Below are positions 10,021 to 22,389 of a DNA stretch of 64,000 nucleotides, piece after piece. A model generated the notes under the pieces. That model did not search any database, was not told the origin of the DNA, and worked only from the letters and a program-made list of their open reading frames with translations. The stretch is from Candida dubliniensis CD36 (taxonomy: Eukaryota; Ascomycota; Pichiomycetes; Serinales; Debaryomycetaceae), in the NCBI RefSeq assembly GCF_000026945.1, contig NC_012866.1:620001-684000 (forward strand). The letters are read 5' to 3'. Numbering within the stretch: position 1 is the stretch's first letter; every line of letters begins with the position of its first letter. The position numbers and the translations under genes are program-made.

Positions 10021-11208
10021 TTGAGGTGTGGGATTTGTCTATATACAACTAGAGGCGACTGGGCAGACAGGTTTCAGTCGCTATGAATGCCGCAACATCT
10101 GGCTCAAAGTAGACACGAGTACAAGACTCCAACTAGTTGGATGGCATACTATCCAGTGCACTTGTTGTATGGTTGGGAACACAACAAGCAAGGGCAATGG
10201 AAACTTGTTCAAAAATGTAATGCACGGAAAGCAAAAGGATAAAACAAAACACACATTGTATTCCCATCTAAAATATATAAACAAAACTTATACCATTATA
10301 GATAAATTTTGAAACATCTGTACAAACTTCAAAAAGATGTACCATAATAACACTTTTGGGTTCTGTTCGGACAGAAAGGAGGATTAGTTCAAATGTTGTA
10401 GTTCTAACCAATGACTAACAAGGTCTTAAGATATAATCATGCCCATTTGCAAGTGCTTGCAAAATCTGTTTTAAATTGTCAAACAAGGTCTATTTTCAGT
10501 TTATAGTATCGGAAGAGCATCACTCTGTTGATTGTCTTATTTTACGATCTGCAACTCAGGACTTGTCATGAACCTATGTCAAACCTCATATCCAAGTATC
10601 TTCTAGTAATTATTGTAACACTCAAAAGTTTCCTTAATTAAGTATTTGGAAGATCTCCTATGGTTGTGACTATGTCTATTAACCAAATTGAGAAGTACGT
10701 ATTTGAAAATGGATGTGGGGGACTTTATTTATACAACTCCAAGGATCAGTAACCTATTTTTTTTTTTTGCTTTGTTTCAAAAACTTGCACCACTAAATGA
10801 ATCGTAAAGTGCAGCCAGATCAAGTCATTTTGTAATTTGATGAGTTGTCTAATGGGTTTGAACAGCTGAAGATTTCCCAAAGTTGAACCAAGAAGATGTT
10901 TTACGTTTTTAACGATAATTTGGCATTTCCTCTACTTACATTGGTAGCACTAAAACACAAAATACATCCGTTTTCCTAATTGGGACCAATTCAAAATAAA
11001 AACAACTTTGATGAGAAGAACTTCAAGACAATCACTACTTTAGCTATTTTATCAAACTGGAATGAGCTCAACGAGTTTTTCTTGATGAAATTAACTTAAA
11101 GCCTTTTCTTCGTCTTCTTCCGTCTTCTTTCTTTCTTTTTCACTTTTTCTTTAATTCTTTGTCATTATTTATTTAAAGCTCCTGAATACCTTTAAATTAC
11201 ATAATATC
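10021..11208. other. Upstream region of CHS1
   Basis: AT-rich spacer without a supported gene. A T10 tract lies near 10760. The last 100 bp before CHS1 is pyrimidine-rich (11100-11160, TTCTT/CTTTC words), a common pattern in yeast 5' leaders. Confidence 0.55.
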
Positions 11209-14200
11209 ATGAAAAATCCATTTGACAGTGGCAGTGACGATGAAGATCCATTTCTTAGTAATCCCCAATCTGCACCATCAATGCCCTACGCAGCTTATAC
11301 AAGTGACAGAACATCTCCCCGTAAAACATACCAACCATTGAATTTTGACAGTGACGACGATGATGCTAAGGAGAGCGAATTCATGGCGTTCCCACTGTCC
11401 ACTAGTGGATCTCCGTTTCACCAACAGCAATCACCAAGACAATCACCAAATATTTTTTCCAGAAGTACTGCAAGAGCAGCAACTTCGAAGCTGAATATGA
11501 GCATATACGATAATACCCCAAACTTACAATTCAACAAAAGTAGTGCAGCCACGCCAAGAGCACAATTTACATCAAAAGAATCTCCGAAAAGACAAAAAAC
11601 TACTGAAGTAACCATCGACTTTGACAATGATGATAATGACAATAATCACACTTTAGAATTTGAAAATGGGTCACCTCGTCGTTCATTTCGTAGTAGTGCC
11701 ATTAGCAGTGAAAGGATTTTGCCTCCTCCGCAGCCAATTTTCTCTCCAGAAACATTCGCCGAAGCCAATGCTCGTGATGAAGAAAAATCGGCCGATCAGG
11801 AGACATTAGATGAAAAATACGATTATGATTCTTACCAAAAGGAGTACGATGAAATAGAAACTTTGCATTCGGAAAGCACAGCTTATAGTGGTTCGTCTTA
11901 TTTGTCGGATGGTGCCAGCCCTGAAACTGCTGATTACTTTGGAGCTTCAATTGATGGTAATATTATGCACAACATTAATAATGGATACGTACCAAATAGA
12001 GAAAAAACTATTACCAAAAGAAAAGTTAGATTAGTTGGTGGTAAAGCAGGTAACTTGGTCTTGGAGAATCCAGTGCCAACGGAGTTGAGAAAAGTGTTAA
12101 CTAGAACCGAGTCTCCATTTGGTGAGTTTACCAACATGACATACACAGCGTGCACTTCGCAGCCAGATAATTTCTCCGCTGAGGGGTTCACCTTAAGAGC
12201 TGCCAAATATGGCAGAGAAACCGAGATTGTTGTCTGTATAACCATGTATAACGAGGACGAAGTTGCCTTTGCAAGAACTATGCATGGTGTGATGAAAAAT
12301 ATTGCTCATTTGTGTTCACGCCATAAATCCAAAATATGGGGGAAAGATAGCTGGAAAAAAGTTCAAGTGATAATAGTTGCAGATGGTAGAAATAAAGTTC
12401 AGCAATCCGTTCTTGAATTGCTCACGGCGACAGGCTGCTATCAAGAAAATTTAGCCAGACCTTATGTCAACAATAACAAAGTAAATGCCCATTTATTTGA
12501 ATATACCACTCAAATATCTATCGATGAGAATTTGAAGTTCAAAGGAGATGAAAAAAACCTTGCTCCAGTTCAAGTCTTGTTCTGTTTAAAAGAGCTGAAC
12601 CAAAAGAAAATCAATTCTCACAGATGGCTCTTCAATGCCTTTTGTCCTGTCTTGGATCCCAATGTTATTGTTCTTTTAGATGTGGGTACCAAACCCGATA
12701 ACCATGCCATTTATAACCTATGGAAAGCATTTGATAGAGATTCCAACGTAGCTGGTGCTGCCGGTGAAATCAAAGCTATGAAAGGTAAGGGTTGGATTAA
12801 TCTTACAAATCCATTAGTGGCATCACAGAACTTTGAGTATAAATTGTCCAATATTCTTGATAAACCGTTGGAATCACTTTTCGGATATATTTCAGTGTTA
12901 CCAGGTGCATTGTCTGCATATAGATACATTGCTTTGAAAAATCACGATGATGGCACAGGGCCATTGGCATCTTATTTCAAAGGTGAAGACTTACTCTGTT
13001 CACACGACAAAGACAAAGAGAATACCAAAGCTAATTTTTTTGAGGCAAATATGTATTTGGCTGAAGACAGAATTCTTTGCTGGGAATTGGTGTCCAAAAG
13101 AAATGACAATTGGGTACTTAAATTTGTTAAGCTGGCAACCGGTGAAACTGATGTCCCAGAAACAATTGCAGAATTTCTTTCACAGAGACGAAGATGGATT
13201 AATGGTGCATTTTTTGCTGCTTTGTATTCCTTGTATCACTTCAGAAAAGTATGGACGACCGATCACTCGTACGTGAGAAAATTTTGGTTACATGTTGAAT
13301 TTATTTATCAATTGGCATCATTATTGTTTTCATTTTTTTCTTTGAGTAATTTCTATTTAACGTTTTATTTTTTGACAGGTTCATTGGTATCTTACAAAAG
13401 TCTCGGAAAAAAGGGTGGATTTTGGATTTTTACTTTATTCAATTATCTTTGCATTGGTGTTTTGACATCTTTGTTCATTGTTTCCATTGGAAATAGACCA
13501 CATGCATCAAAGAATATCTTCAAAACATTAATCATATTGTTAACCATATGTGCATTATACGCATTGGTGGTTGGGTTTGTGTTTGTTGTAAATACCATTG
13601 CTACTTTTGGAACCGGTGGAACATCTACTTATGTTCTTGTTAGTATCGTGGTTTCATTGTTGTCCACCTATGGTCTTTATACATTGATGTCCATTTTGTA
13701 CTTGGATCCATGGCACATGTTGACTTGTTCTGTACAATACTTCTTGATGATTCCATCGTACACTTGTACATTACAAATATTTGCATTTTGTAATACTCAC
13801 GATGTTTCGTGGGGTACAAAAGGTGACAACAACCCCAAAGAAGATTTGACTAATCAATACATCATTGAGAAAAATGCTAGTGGAGAGTTTGAGGCTGTTA
13901 TTGTTGATACAAATATAGATGAGGATTACCTTGAGACATTATATAATATTAGGTCAAAGAGATCAAACAAAAAAGTGGCTTTGGGCCATGCTGAAAAGGC
14001 ACCTCTTGATGGGGATGATTATGCAAAAGACGTCCGGACCAGAGTTGTGTTGTTTTGGATGATTGCAAATTTGGTATTTATAATGACCATGGTACAAGTT
14101 TACGAACCAGGTGATACCGGAAGAAACATTTACTTGGCCTTTATTTTGTGGGCAGTAGCAGTGTTGGCTCTTGTCAGAGCCATAGGTTCTCTTGGATACT

Positions 14201-14292
14201 TGATACAAACATATGCACGGTTCTTTGTGGAATCAAAAAGCAAATGGATGAAACGTGGCTATACTGCACCAAGTCATAATCCATTGAATTAA
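11209..14292 (+). CDS. CHS1: Chitin synthase Chs1 (class II, septum)
   Basis: The product transfers GlcNAc from UDP-GlcNAc to growing chitin at the plasma membrane. In C. albicans Chs1 is the essential class II enzyme of the primary septum. The 1,027-residue length matches Chs1 rather than Chs2, Chs3 or Chs8 as I recall them. Residues 1 to about 290 are acidic/Ser-rich and probably disordered (SGSDDEDPF near 7). The catalytic region follows: [10 protein letters not shown] at ~342, LLDVGTKPD near 490, the catalytic EDR at 619-621, and QRRRW at 659-663. Multiple membrane segments fill about 690-870, and two more occur near the C terminus. The start is the first ATG, after a pyrimidine-rich leader. 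SRM1/RCC1 follows on the same strand about 250 bp downstream. Confidence 0.96.
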   Translation: MKNPFDSGSDDEDPFLSNPQSAPSMPYAAYTSDRTSPRKTYQPLNFDSDDDDAKESEFMAFPLSTSGSPFHQQQSPRQSPNIFSRSTARAATSKLNMSIYDNTPNLQFNKSSAATPRAQFTSKESPKRQKTTEVTIDFDNDDNDNNHTLEFENGSPRRSFRSSAISSERILPPPQPIFSPETFAEANARDEEKSADQETLDEKYDYDSYQKEYDEIETLHSESTAYSGSSYLSDGASPETADYFGASIDGNIMHNINNGYVPNREKTITKRKVRLVGGKAGNLVLENPVPTELRKVLTRTESPFGEFTNMTYTACTSQPDNFSAEGFTLRAAKYGRETEIVVCITMYNEDEVAFARTMHGVMKNIAHLCSRHKSKIWGKDSWKKVQVIIVADGRNKVQQSVLELLTATGCYQENLARPYVNNNKVNAHLFEYTTQISIDENLKFKGDEKNLAPVQVLFCLKELNQKKINSHRWLFNAFCPVLDPNVIVLLDVGTKPDNHAIYNLWKAFDRDSNVAGAAGEIKAMKGKGWINLTNPLVASQNFEYKLSNILDKPLESLFGYISVLPGALSAYRYIALKNHDDGTGPLASYFKGEDLLCSHDKDKENTKANFFEANMYLAEDRILCWELVSKRNDNWVLKFVKLATGETDVPETIAEFLSQRRRWINGAFFAALYSLYHFRKVWTTDHSYVRKFWLHVEFIYQLASLLFSFFSLSNFYLTFYFLTGSLVSYKSLGKKGGFWIFTLFNYLCIGVLTSLFIVSIGNRPHASKNIFKTLIILLTICALYALVVGFVFVVNTIATFGTGGTSTYVLVSIVVSLLSTYGLYTLMSILYLDPWHMLTCSVQYFLMIPSYTCTLQIFAFCNTHDVSWGTKGDNNPKEDLTNQYIIEKNASGEFEAVIVDTNIDEDYLETLYNIRSKRSNKKVALGHAEKAPLDGDDYAKDVRTRVVLFWMIANLVFIMTMVQVYEPGDTGRNIYLAFILWAVAVLALVRAIGSLGYLIQTYARFFVESKSKWMKRGYTAPSHNPLN

Positions 14293-14544
14293 CCCAATCG
14301 AAAGACTTCTGTTTAGTGTTTATAGGCAAAGTAAATTGTCTCGTATTAATAATTATCTAAAAAGTGGAAGGAAAGTAGTGTAATTTGTACAAAACATTTT
14401 GTCAAAATCCGATGTTGTTGCTTTTGGTAGATGCTCTCTTTTTTTTTTTCAACTCTTGTTTTTTGTTTTTTTTTTTTTTTTTTTTTTCCTTTTTTTCAAG
14501 AAACAGCAACAACCACAACAGAAATATCACATCAAACTCTGACA

Positions 14545-16020
14545 ATGGTGGCATTGAAAAGAGAGGCAGAGCCTCGTGAGAATGGAAAATCCAAGAAACT
14601 GAAAACATCGTTGGCAACGTCTTCGTTTGTTTTACATTCATACTCCAAATTACCCAACATTAATGAATACCCAAAGGCTAAATCAACTCCGTTAGACATT
14701 TTTGTTTGGGGTACTGGGTCCATGTGTGAATTAGGGCTAGGGCCGTCTGCAAAGAATAAAGAGGTTAAAAGACCAAGGTTAAATCCTTATTTAACGGAAG
14801 ATAAATTAGGAGGTACAAAAATAGTCGATTTTGCCGTTGGTGGTATGCACACTTTAGCGTTGGATGGGAAGAATAGAATTTGGTCTTGGGGAGGAAACGA
14901 CAGTGGAGTTTTAGGTAGAGATACATCACAAGCTAAAGAAGTGTTGAAAGACATTGATGGGAAAAATGGTGATGACGACGATGACGATGATGAAGATGGT
15001 GATCTAAACGAAGCTGAATCGACACCTGCATTAGTAGAGAATCTTCCTGAAGGTGAAATTGTACAATTGGCAGCCACTGACAATTTGAGTGCGGCATTAT
15101 TTGCAAATGGTGATGTATATGCATGGGGGTGTTTCCGTTGTAATGAAGGGTTATTGGGATTTTTAAGAGACGAAATAAAACTCCAAAAAACCCCACTAAA
15201 GATTAATGAATTGAAAAATATTGTCCAATTAGCAGCTGGAAAAGATCATTTACTTGCTCTCGACTCAAAGGGAATTGTGTATGCCTGGGGTAATGGACAG
15301 CAATATCAACTTGGTCGTAGAATTTTAGAAAGACATCGTTATCGAAGTTTAGAACCACAACAATTTGGGTTATACAATATCAAATACATTGCTAGTGGAG
15401 ACTTTCATTGTTTTGCAATCGATCATTCAGACAATGTTTATGCTTGGGGATTGAACCAATATGGTCAATGTGCATTAACAGGTGATAACGGTGAGTTGGA
15501 GGATGGATCAGTTTTGATGAAACCCACTTTGATTCCTGAATTATCCCGCAAGGGTATCAAAGAAATTGCTGCTGGCGAGCATCATACATTGGCACTTACA
15601 GAGGATGGACAAGTTTATGCGTGGGGTCGGTATGACATGAAAGAAATTGGGATTCCAAAGGACAAGTTACCGAAATCAACTTTTAAAGATCAACACGGGA
15701 AACCACGATCCGTGCCTGTTCCTACAAAACTCGACTTTGCTGTGAAAATCAAAACAATTGGAGTTGGATCCCATCATTCTTTTGCTGTAACAGTAGACGG
15801 TGTTGTTTATGCATGGGGATTTTCCGAAACTTACGGTCCTGGTTTAGGTCCGTCTATCGATGATGTTGAAAAACCAACAAGAATTGTAAATACAGCCACA
15901 AAGAACGAAGATATACTTCTTATTGGTGCCGGTGGACAATTTTCAGTAAGTGGTGGTGTCAAAATCGAAGACGAAGAGAAAGCAGAAGATAGGCTTGATA
16001 AATACGAAGATTTAGATTGA
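14545..16020 (+). CDS. SRM1: RCC1-type guanine nucleotide exchange factor for Ran/Gsp1 (Srm1/Prp20)
   Basis: This is a chromatin-bound exchange factor that loads GTP on Ran/Gsp1 and so sets the nuclear RanGTP gradient. The frame is open back to 14431, but those 38 codons derive from a T-rich leader and give a Phe-rich stretch. I choose the ATG at 14545 (A at -3), giving 491 residues, close to the yeast protein. An N-terminal basic segment (KREAEP..KSKKLK) looks like a nuclear localisation signal. Seven RCC1 repeats are visible by their W-G cores: FVWGTG, IWSWGG, VYAWGC, VYAWGN, VYAWGL, VYAWGR, VYAWGF. A short Asp-run (GAT/GAC repeats near 14968-15000) sits in a loop between blades. It ends about 100 bp from the convergent POL3. 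Confidence 0.93.
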   Translation: MVALKREAEPRENGKSKKLKTSLATSSFVLHSYSKLPNINEYPKAKSTPLDIFVWGTGSMCELGLGPSAKNKEVKRPRLNPYLTEDKLGGTKIVDFAVGGMHTLALDGKNRIWSWGGNDSGVLGRDTSQAKEVLKDIDGKNGDDDDDDDEDGDLNEAESTPALVENLPEGEIVQLAATDNLSAALFANGDVYAWGCFRCNEGLLGFLRDEIKLQKTPLKINELKNIVQLAAGKDHLLALDSKGIVYAWGNGQQYQLGRRILERHRYRSLEPQQFGLYNIKYIASGDFHCFAIDHSDNVYAWGLNQYGQCALTGDNGELEDGSVLMKPTLIPELSRKGIKEIAAGEHHTLALTEDGQVYAWGRYDMKEIGIPKDKLPKSTFKDQHGKPRSVPVPTKLDFAVKIKTIGVGSHHSFAVTVDGVVYAWGFSETYGPGLGPSIDDVEKPTRIVNTATKNEDILLIGAGGQFSVSGGVKIEDEEKAEDRLDKYEDLD

Positions 16021-16121
16021 GAAAAAAAAAAAAAAAATGTGTATATTTAGTGTTTCCCGTGATTTTTCTTTCTTTTTATCAAAAATAACTAGCAAATTTG
16101 TCTTGCACTTTCCTCTTTAAC

Positions 16122-19100
16122 TTACCAAATAGTATTATCCCACTTGACCAATTCCAATGCTTGTTGATGAACGTCTTTTTGTGCCTTTGTACGCATGTAA
16201 AAAATAGGACAGTCCTTATTTGAACACAAAACTTCTTGATGCAAAGACCCTTGACAGCGTTGGCACTCTGTCCAAAGTCTTGAAAATTTATTTTCCAAAT
16301 AATTCATTTGTGAAAGTGCATTTCCATAAAGATCTGGACCTTTCCCATCCTTAATACAATTTGGGCATAAGGCTCCAAGATTGTCTTTTTTCAATGGTGT
16401 TCTACAGCTAACACATACCTCGGACTTTTTGGCAAACTTCAAAAGCCCACCTGTTTTTGGTGCAGCAACCTTTATAGTTCTAGTGTGAGATCCAGTCAAT
16501 AATTCTTTGGTCTTTGTTTCACCTAATATTGGAATGAAAATTCTTTCCAATGGTTTTGTCAATTGTTGGTCCAAGTAATACTTTACATCAATTGGTAAAG
16601 AATTTTCCAACACATACAAAGGGTCTTCCGATTTTTCGTAATTTTTATCACCACCTGTTTTGATAATTACATATGCCACTCTATCTCCCAATGTTGGTGC
16701 CGACCCGGGGTCTCTTTTTCTCATTCGCTCGGCTAACTCGACATGCGCTTGTTTAGCCGAGTAATCGTGTTTGGAGTACGCCTTTGTGATAACCAACTGT
16801 GACAAATCAATTCTATTCTGCAACAAATCAGCTATAGTTTGCTTTACAAATCTTTGCGCCTTGGGGACATCTCGTTCTTCAAGAATAAACTCCAATACTT
16901 TTGTGATCACATTTTGTACCAATCGGCAATTATCTCTTCTCACAGTTTCAATACCTTTAGTGTCCATTTTGTCAAATTTCTCGGGTCTTGTCCAGTATAA
17001 ACCAGCATATCTTTTCTTATTAATCAACAAATATGGAAAATACACTTTTTCAAACTCCAACTTGATTGGATTTTTAAATTTGGTGGAAACATAGTTGGCA
17101 GCCTCTTCTCCTAATTTCATACAAGTTTCCAAATCTTGGTACCCAAATTTAACCATAACAGAATCAGTATCACCATAAATCACTTTGGCGTCATATGGGT
17201 GTCCATTTTTCCGAGAATAATATTCTTGAACTTCATTTTTTGTCTTTTCAATCATTTCACGTCCAAATGCCGTAACGGACGAAGAGATCGCCAAACAAGG
17301 CAATTTCCCGACAGTGGCACCAGTGAACCCATACACCGAGTTTGCCGAAATCTTCAATGCCAATTGTCTACCATTAAGAACATCTTTTTTGAAAGGATCA
17401 GTTTCCTTTTTTAAATCGGCTTTAGCCTTCTTTCTGGCAGTTAACAACTCGTCTAAAATTGTTGGCAAGATGCCTTTTCTCAATTTAGAATTTACAAAAT
17501 AGTCGCCGTTGGGTGTTTTTGTGTAGTCATCTTCGGTTAAGCCAAATGCCTTGATGGAATTTTTGTTGAGCAATGTAGTATAACACAAGTTATGTGCCAT
17601 CATGATTGACGGGTATAACGAGCTAAAATCCAAAGTTGCAATTGGCACATCGTAATAACCACGTTCTGGTTCAATGACTGTTGCACCTTCATACTCTTCG
17701 TTTGTCCCCTCACTTTTCAAATTGGGGATAACAATATTCTCTTGCAAACATTTTCTAAACAATTGAGAAATGACCTTTATTTGTTGACCCCTAGATAACA
17801 AATATGAAAACGGCACCCCGGTGACTCTTGCCATCTCAGTGTAGTTGACCAAACACATAAGTTTGTCTAGTAATCTTAACGGTAAAAAGGCATCTTTCAA
17901 ACAATAGACGGCCAACCTTCTTCTTGTTTCTTTTGTTCCATTTTGCAAATCAGTGATAATGGAGTGTTGGACATCTTCCTTTTGTTCACCCAAAAAGTGT
18001 GCAGAAACAGAATTCAATGTGTAAGATCTCAACTTATATTCTCTTTGGATAAACTGGAGCAAATCCAATTGCATTCTTCCGTCAATATTCACAACTTTGT
18101 TTTCCCTGGTACCATATGCTCTTGAACTGAAAACAGCATCTTTAATTTCTTGCTTGACCCGTTTCAATCTCCCAAAAAATGGGAAATCGTTCAATCCTAA
18201 AGCTTTGGCCCTGTTTAAAACATATGGTATGTCGAAGTTTGCTGTATTATAACCAATTATGACATCGGGATCCACTTTGATTATGAATTCCTTCCAATGC
18301 ATTAACATATCCTCCTCTCGTTTGTGTTCAAAAATCTGAGAACCAATGATCGAGGAACACGTATTGACAGTGAAAACATTTCTCACAAAAGGCTTTGATT
18401 CACCGGATTTCTGCACCACATTGGCAATTTGAATAACAGGGTCGTGTTCAGCTTCTGGGAACACACCTTTTCTTCCAGCACATTCAATATCAAATGATAA
18501 AATACGAAGTGGGGCCATTTTCAACCATTCCCCTTCTGGCGGGTGTGATATTAAATCTCGATAATCTATCGAACATTCAATTTGGCATGTGGAAATTTTA
18601 TTACTCACTATTTTATATTTATCCTGTGGCAATGTGATCCAGGACATACCTGTGATTTTGCAATCAATCATCAATCTCAATAAATAGTTGATGTTGTCAT
18701 AAGTGACACAGGGATCAATATTTTTCACCTCTCCATTCTGAAAAGCAGATCTTATTTTGGCTATGTTGTTGTTGACATATATCTTGAAAAAGGGAGTTTT
18801 GATATTATTACTAAACCCCCAAATTGATTCTTTGGATGTTATCTCAACCTTTTCAATACCATCAAAAGTAACTCTCAAATAGTTTGTGAATTCTGTCAAG
18901 TTTTCTTGGAACCCTTTGGGGACAGGACAGTAAAAGTAATGAATAAACCCCGTTACATTACACAAGACAGAGTGCCCTTCCTGCGTGATACCAAAAAACC
19001 TTGCGTAGGTATTTTCCCGATCACGGTATTCTTCTGCATCCAACTGTTGAAAAGATATGTCGTCTTGCAAGTCTGATGGCAATGGTGGCCTTTCCCATGC

Positions 19101-19244
19101 TTGATCTGTAGTAGATTCGTGGGCAGCTTGCGTCATATCGAGCAACTCCCTTTCGAACTCAGATGGTTCTTCCGATCCATTTGGGAGCTTCAACTTTTTA
19201 AGTGCTGGAGGTGGCAGGGACGTGACTGGTAAGGAATGTGACAT
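16122..19244 (-). CDS. POL3: DNA polymerase delta catalytic subunit
   Basis: This is the family B replicative polymerase for lagging-strand synthesis with 3'-5' proofreading. In the 1,040 residues: Exo I FDIEC at 251-255, Exo II YNTANFD at 332-338, Exo III YCLKDAF at 447-453, motif A DFSSLYPS at 539-546, motif [10 protein letters not shown] at 631-639, and motif C YGDTDS at 690-695. The C terminus has the two Cys clusters, CysA (CVSC..CPNC) near 945 and CysB (CQRC..C..C) at 994-1012; CysB holds the 4Fe-4S cluster in this family. All catalytic residues are present. The start is the first ATG. It is convergent with SRM1, and its promoter faces the retrotransposon LTR only about 200 bp upstream. 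Confidence 0.98.
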   Translation of the reverse strand: MSHSLPVTSLPPPALKKLKLPNGSEEPSEFERELLDMTQAAHESTTDQAWERPPLPSDLQDDISFQQLDAEEYRDRENTYARFFGITQEGHSVLCNVTGFIHYFYCPVPKGFQENLTEFTNYLRVTFDGIEKVEITSKESIWGFSNNIKTPFFKIYVNNNIAKIRSAFQNGEVKNIDPCVTYDNINYLLRLMIDCKITGMSWITLPQDKYKIVSNKISTCQIECSIDYRDLISHPPEGEWLKMAPLRILSFDIECAGRKGVFPEAEHDPVIQIANVVQKSGESKPFVRNVFTVNTCSSIIGSQIFEHKREEDMLMHWKEFIIKVDPDVIIGYNTANFDIPYVLNRAKALGLNDFPFFGRLKRVKQEIKDAVFSSRAYGTRENKVVNIDGRMQLDLLQFIQREYKLRSYTLNSVSAHFLGEQKEDVQHSIITDLQNGTKETRRRLAVYCLKDAFLPLRLLDKLMCLVNYTEMARVTGVPFSYLLSRGQQIKVISQLFRKCLQENIVIPNLKSEGTNEEYEGATVIEPERGYYDVPIATLDFSSLYPSIMMAHNLCYTTLLNKNSIKAFGLTEDDYTKTPNGDYFVNSKLRKGILPTILDELLTARKKAKADLKKETDPFKKDVLNGRQLALKISANSVYGFTGATVGKLPCLAISSSVTAFGREMIEKTKNEVQEYYSRKNGHPYDAKVIYGDTDSVMVKFGYQDLETCMKLGEEAANYVSTKFKNPIKLEFEKVYFPYLLINKKRYAGLYWTRPEKFDKMDTKGIETVRRDNCRLVQNVITKVLEFILEERDVPKAQRFVKQTIADLLQNRIDLSQLVITKAYSKHDYSAKQAHVELAERMRKRDPGSAPTLGDRVAYVIIKTGGDKNYEKSEDPLYVLENSLPIDVKYYLDQQLTKPLERIFIPILGETKTKELLTGSHTRTIKVAAPKTGGLLKFAKKSEVCVSCRTPLKKDNLGALCPNCIKDGKGPDLYGNALSQMNYLENKFSRLWTECQRCQGSLHQEVLCSNKDCPIFYMRTKAQKDVHQQALELVKWDNTIW

Positions 19245-19444
19245 GATTGATGTGTTTGTAAAATTGGAGATGGGGAAGGAAAGAAAAAAAGTGTCTTGTG
19301 GGAATGTTTTATTAGTAGAAGGGAAAGCTTTTATGGTTGTACACGCGTTTTTTCACTTTTTTTTTTTTTTTTTGTTTTGGAAAGTCGCGCACTGTCCACA
19401 ATTACTAATTAAATTATGTTCGCCTGCGTAGGTATGCGAAACAG

Positions 19445-19803
19445 TGTTGGGAAGTCGCAGGATCCGCAATAGCAATATATCTAACAATAGATGTAGGTAT
19501 TAATGCACGTAGTACAAAGATACAATACAAAATATTATAAATATAAAAAGAAAGTTTATTAAACAGAATAAAACTACTCAGTAATTAAATATAGACACTG
19601 ATAATATGTTCTAATCCTATCAGCTGCAATCTTTAACGTAGAATGTTCCAAACTGACCTCTTAAACCTCCAATTTCTAAAAAGAAAAAGTATCAAAGAAA
19701 AGTTTTCTGGTGAAAATTTTTCACTGCTCGTCGTTGACAACGTCAGAAGATTTCTGCTAGAATTGTCGTGTAAAATGCTCACTATTTTACTCCACAGCGA
19801 ACA
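19445..19803 (-). repeat. Complete 3' LTR of the retrotransposon (~359 bp)
   Basis: Read on the minus strand it starts TGTTCGCTGTGG and ends GACTTCCCAACA, so it has the usual TG...CA ends with a TGTT/AACA inverted repeat. It is immediately preceded by a polypurine tract, as expected for a 3' LTR. An AT-rich TATA-like stretch (TATATTTATAATATTT, minus strand, near 19530) lies inside. Positions 19646-19803 match 24435-24592. Confidence 0.85.
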
Positions 19804-19824
19804 CTCCCCTGATTTAGCAAACAA

Positions 19825-22386
19825 TTAAAATTCCATGTGGTGGTTAGTTTCATTATTTTGCTTAATCTCTTTTATCTTCCTGACATCGACAATCAGCGTT
19901 GTCTCACCATCATAATCTTCCCTTTTAATGATCCTTCTCGTGTGTTCATTTAGTTTCCTCATCCCTAATGGTTTTGTGAATGAATCTGCCAAATTGTCTT
20001 TAGATTCCACATATGAAATTGAGAAGTAACCATCGTTTAACTTTTGCCTAAGAAATTTATAACAAATATCGATTGGTCGGTGGGGGTGGAAATTATCATT
20101 CTGCAAGATTGTGATAACAGCTTTATTATCTTCATGGATATGGATGTTCTTCACTTTCAATCCGATATCCCGAATAGTGTTTCTTAAATCAAATGCCTTT
20201 AATACTGAATAATTTAATGCAAGCATTTCACATGCTGCTGAACTATGTGTTATAATTTTTTGACGTTTCGTTGCCCAGTTTACCAAATTTCCATTAACAT
20301 AGATAGCCATACCTGTGATAGACCGTCTATCTAACTCTGGTGCAAACGAAGCATCTGAAAATACCTCAATGATAAAATCATTTTCCAGTTTCAGTAATCT
20401 GCCCTTTTTGTATTCCAATTTGAAATCTAGATGATTCTTTACATATCTCAAACAATATATTAATTTTTTCCAATCATTCGTATCTGGATTTGAACATTTC
20501 GATCCCAATACATTAGCAGTGAACGACAAGTCAGGTCTGGTGTTCATGGTTGCCCAAAGCAACAGACCGACTGCAGATTGATATAATTTTATCCCTTTGG
20601 CGTCCAATAATTCTGCTTCTGGTGAACTTTCAAAATCCGGAATCCTTTTTTCATCATCATCAGGTTCAATGTATGTTGTTTTTGTGATGGCATTAATTAA
20701 GTGGTGTGGTCTTTCAATTTTTATAAAATCATTAATTTCGTCAGATTTCCTTAATTTTCTAACCACGTTAATATCATTCGGAATGACAGGAATATTCTTT
20801 CCATAACTGTCTAATATATTGAAATTGTCAACTAGTTTCTCCAAGAAAGGTTTTTGATCCAATGTGAATGTATCTCCATTTCGGTTAAAGTTAATTCCTA
20901 GATATTCAGTTGTCTCTCCAAAATAGGTGAGTTCAAAATGGTTTTCCAACATTGTAACAAAATCTTCAATTACCTTAGCAGTGTTACCAATAATAAATAC
21001 ATCATCGACATAGATTGTTAAATATAATACATCACCATTTTCGAATTGTTTAGCAAAAATACCATCATTATGTAATGTTTGGGTCATTCCATTGTTTATT
21101 AAAATTCTGCGGAAGTGGTTGTACCAATTGTATCCGCTTTGACGCATCCCATAAAGAGATTTGTTAAGCTTCCAACAATGGTTTTTACCAACTTCATAGC
21201 ATTTTGGTGGGTATATAAATATTTCCCTGTTGTCTTCTAAGTCCGCGTTCAAATAAGCAGAACTTATATCCAACAGGTGCATACTTAAACCCTTTTCAAC
21301 AGCAATTATAGTTAGCAACCTTATAGACACCAAATCAACCACTGGACTACTAATTTTATATGGATTATAATGAGTATCCTCAACCATTTTTTGTCCGTGC
21401 ACAACGCAACGCGACTTGAATGATTTATTTTTTAAATCTTTTTCTTTATACGTATGGACCCACCGGGTAGTGATGGGTTTTACTCCTGGTGGAATCTTGA
21501 CTACCTCAAATACATTTTTCAGCTTGAATTTTTCAATTTCTTCATCCATACTACGTCTCCAATTTGGATCATTATAATCAATTTTATTAATGATTGCATT
21601 TAAATATCTAGCTGGTGCTTGAACTTTTCTACCGGACCTTGTCACATAAGGTGGTTTGAAACCTTTTTTACTACGTTTACTCTTAAATGGAGCATTACTG
21701 TATTTATCTTTGGGTGGTTTTAATTCATCTAAAATCTGGGCTTGAGATTTATTCTGACTCACTATTATTCCTGGGGTTTTATCATTATTCTTAATATATT
21801 TATTTGCTGGAAGCAGATGGTTATCCCGTTTTCTTTTGTTTACCAAATCTTCAACATAATCAATCTTATTATTACTTATGACTAATTCTTTATGCAAAGA
21901 TTCTATGCCATCATCCAAATTCTGGTCATCCATTATTGATTTGTCAAACTCATCAAGATTTTCTTCATTAATATGATTCATTGATTCATTGATGTCTTCT
22001 AATGTTTGATTAAAATCGGGTGACAATTCTTTATTAATTTTGGGTTCAATGCTCTCACTTCTATTGTGATAGTTCTCAAAAGTTTTATTTGATTCCACTG
22101 ATTCAACAGCAATTTGTGATGGACCATTTGTGTTAAATTCATCTGGTGGTAGATTTTCTTCATGTTCAGATTCAGATTCAGTATCAGTATCAGTTATATA
22201 GTTATTTTCAATTGCTGTTTGATATTCGTCATCGTCTGGTATAGATGATTCATTTTCAACAACTATATGTGAATTCATTTGTTGTGCTTCTACCAAAGCA
22301 TCATTTACTTCTTCTTCATTTATTTCTTTCTCCCCTGAAGAAGTGATTTGTGGTTGTGGTGGGTTTGAAAGATTTGTATGGAGGTC
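19825..22386 (-). pseudogene. Retrotransposon pol fragment: reverse transcriptase and RNase H (copia type)
   Basis: The frame is open for more than 820 codons. It begins in a low-complexity acidic linker (Asn/Glu/Asp-rich, about 200 residues) and continues with RT (RWVHTYKEK, then LLDISSAYLNADL, then the catalytic YVDDVFIIG) and RNase H (TKRQKIITHSSAACEMLAL, HEDNKAV, ESKDNLADSFTKP). No ATG opens it. The frame runs without a stop up to the inversion point at 22386, where it encodes DLHTNLSNPP, the natural continuation of the integrase end. It is therefore a severed 3' half of pol, not an independent gene. I see no internal stop or frameshift in the RT or RNase H part. Confidence 0.9.
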
Positions 22387-22389
22387 AAG

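Noticed and set aside
14431..14544. N-terminal extension of SRM1/RCC1
   Set aside because: Phe-rich sequence from a T-tract leader; the ATG at 14545 gives the normal family length.
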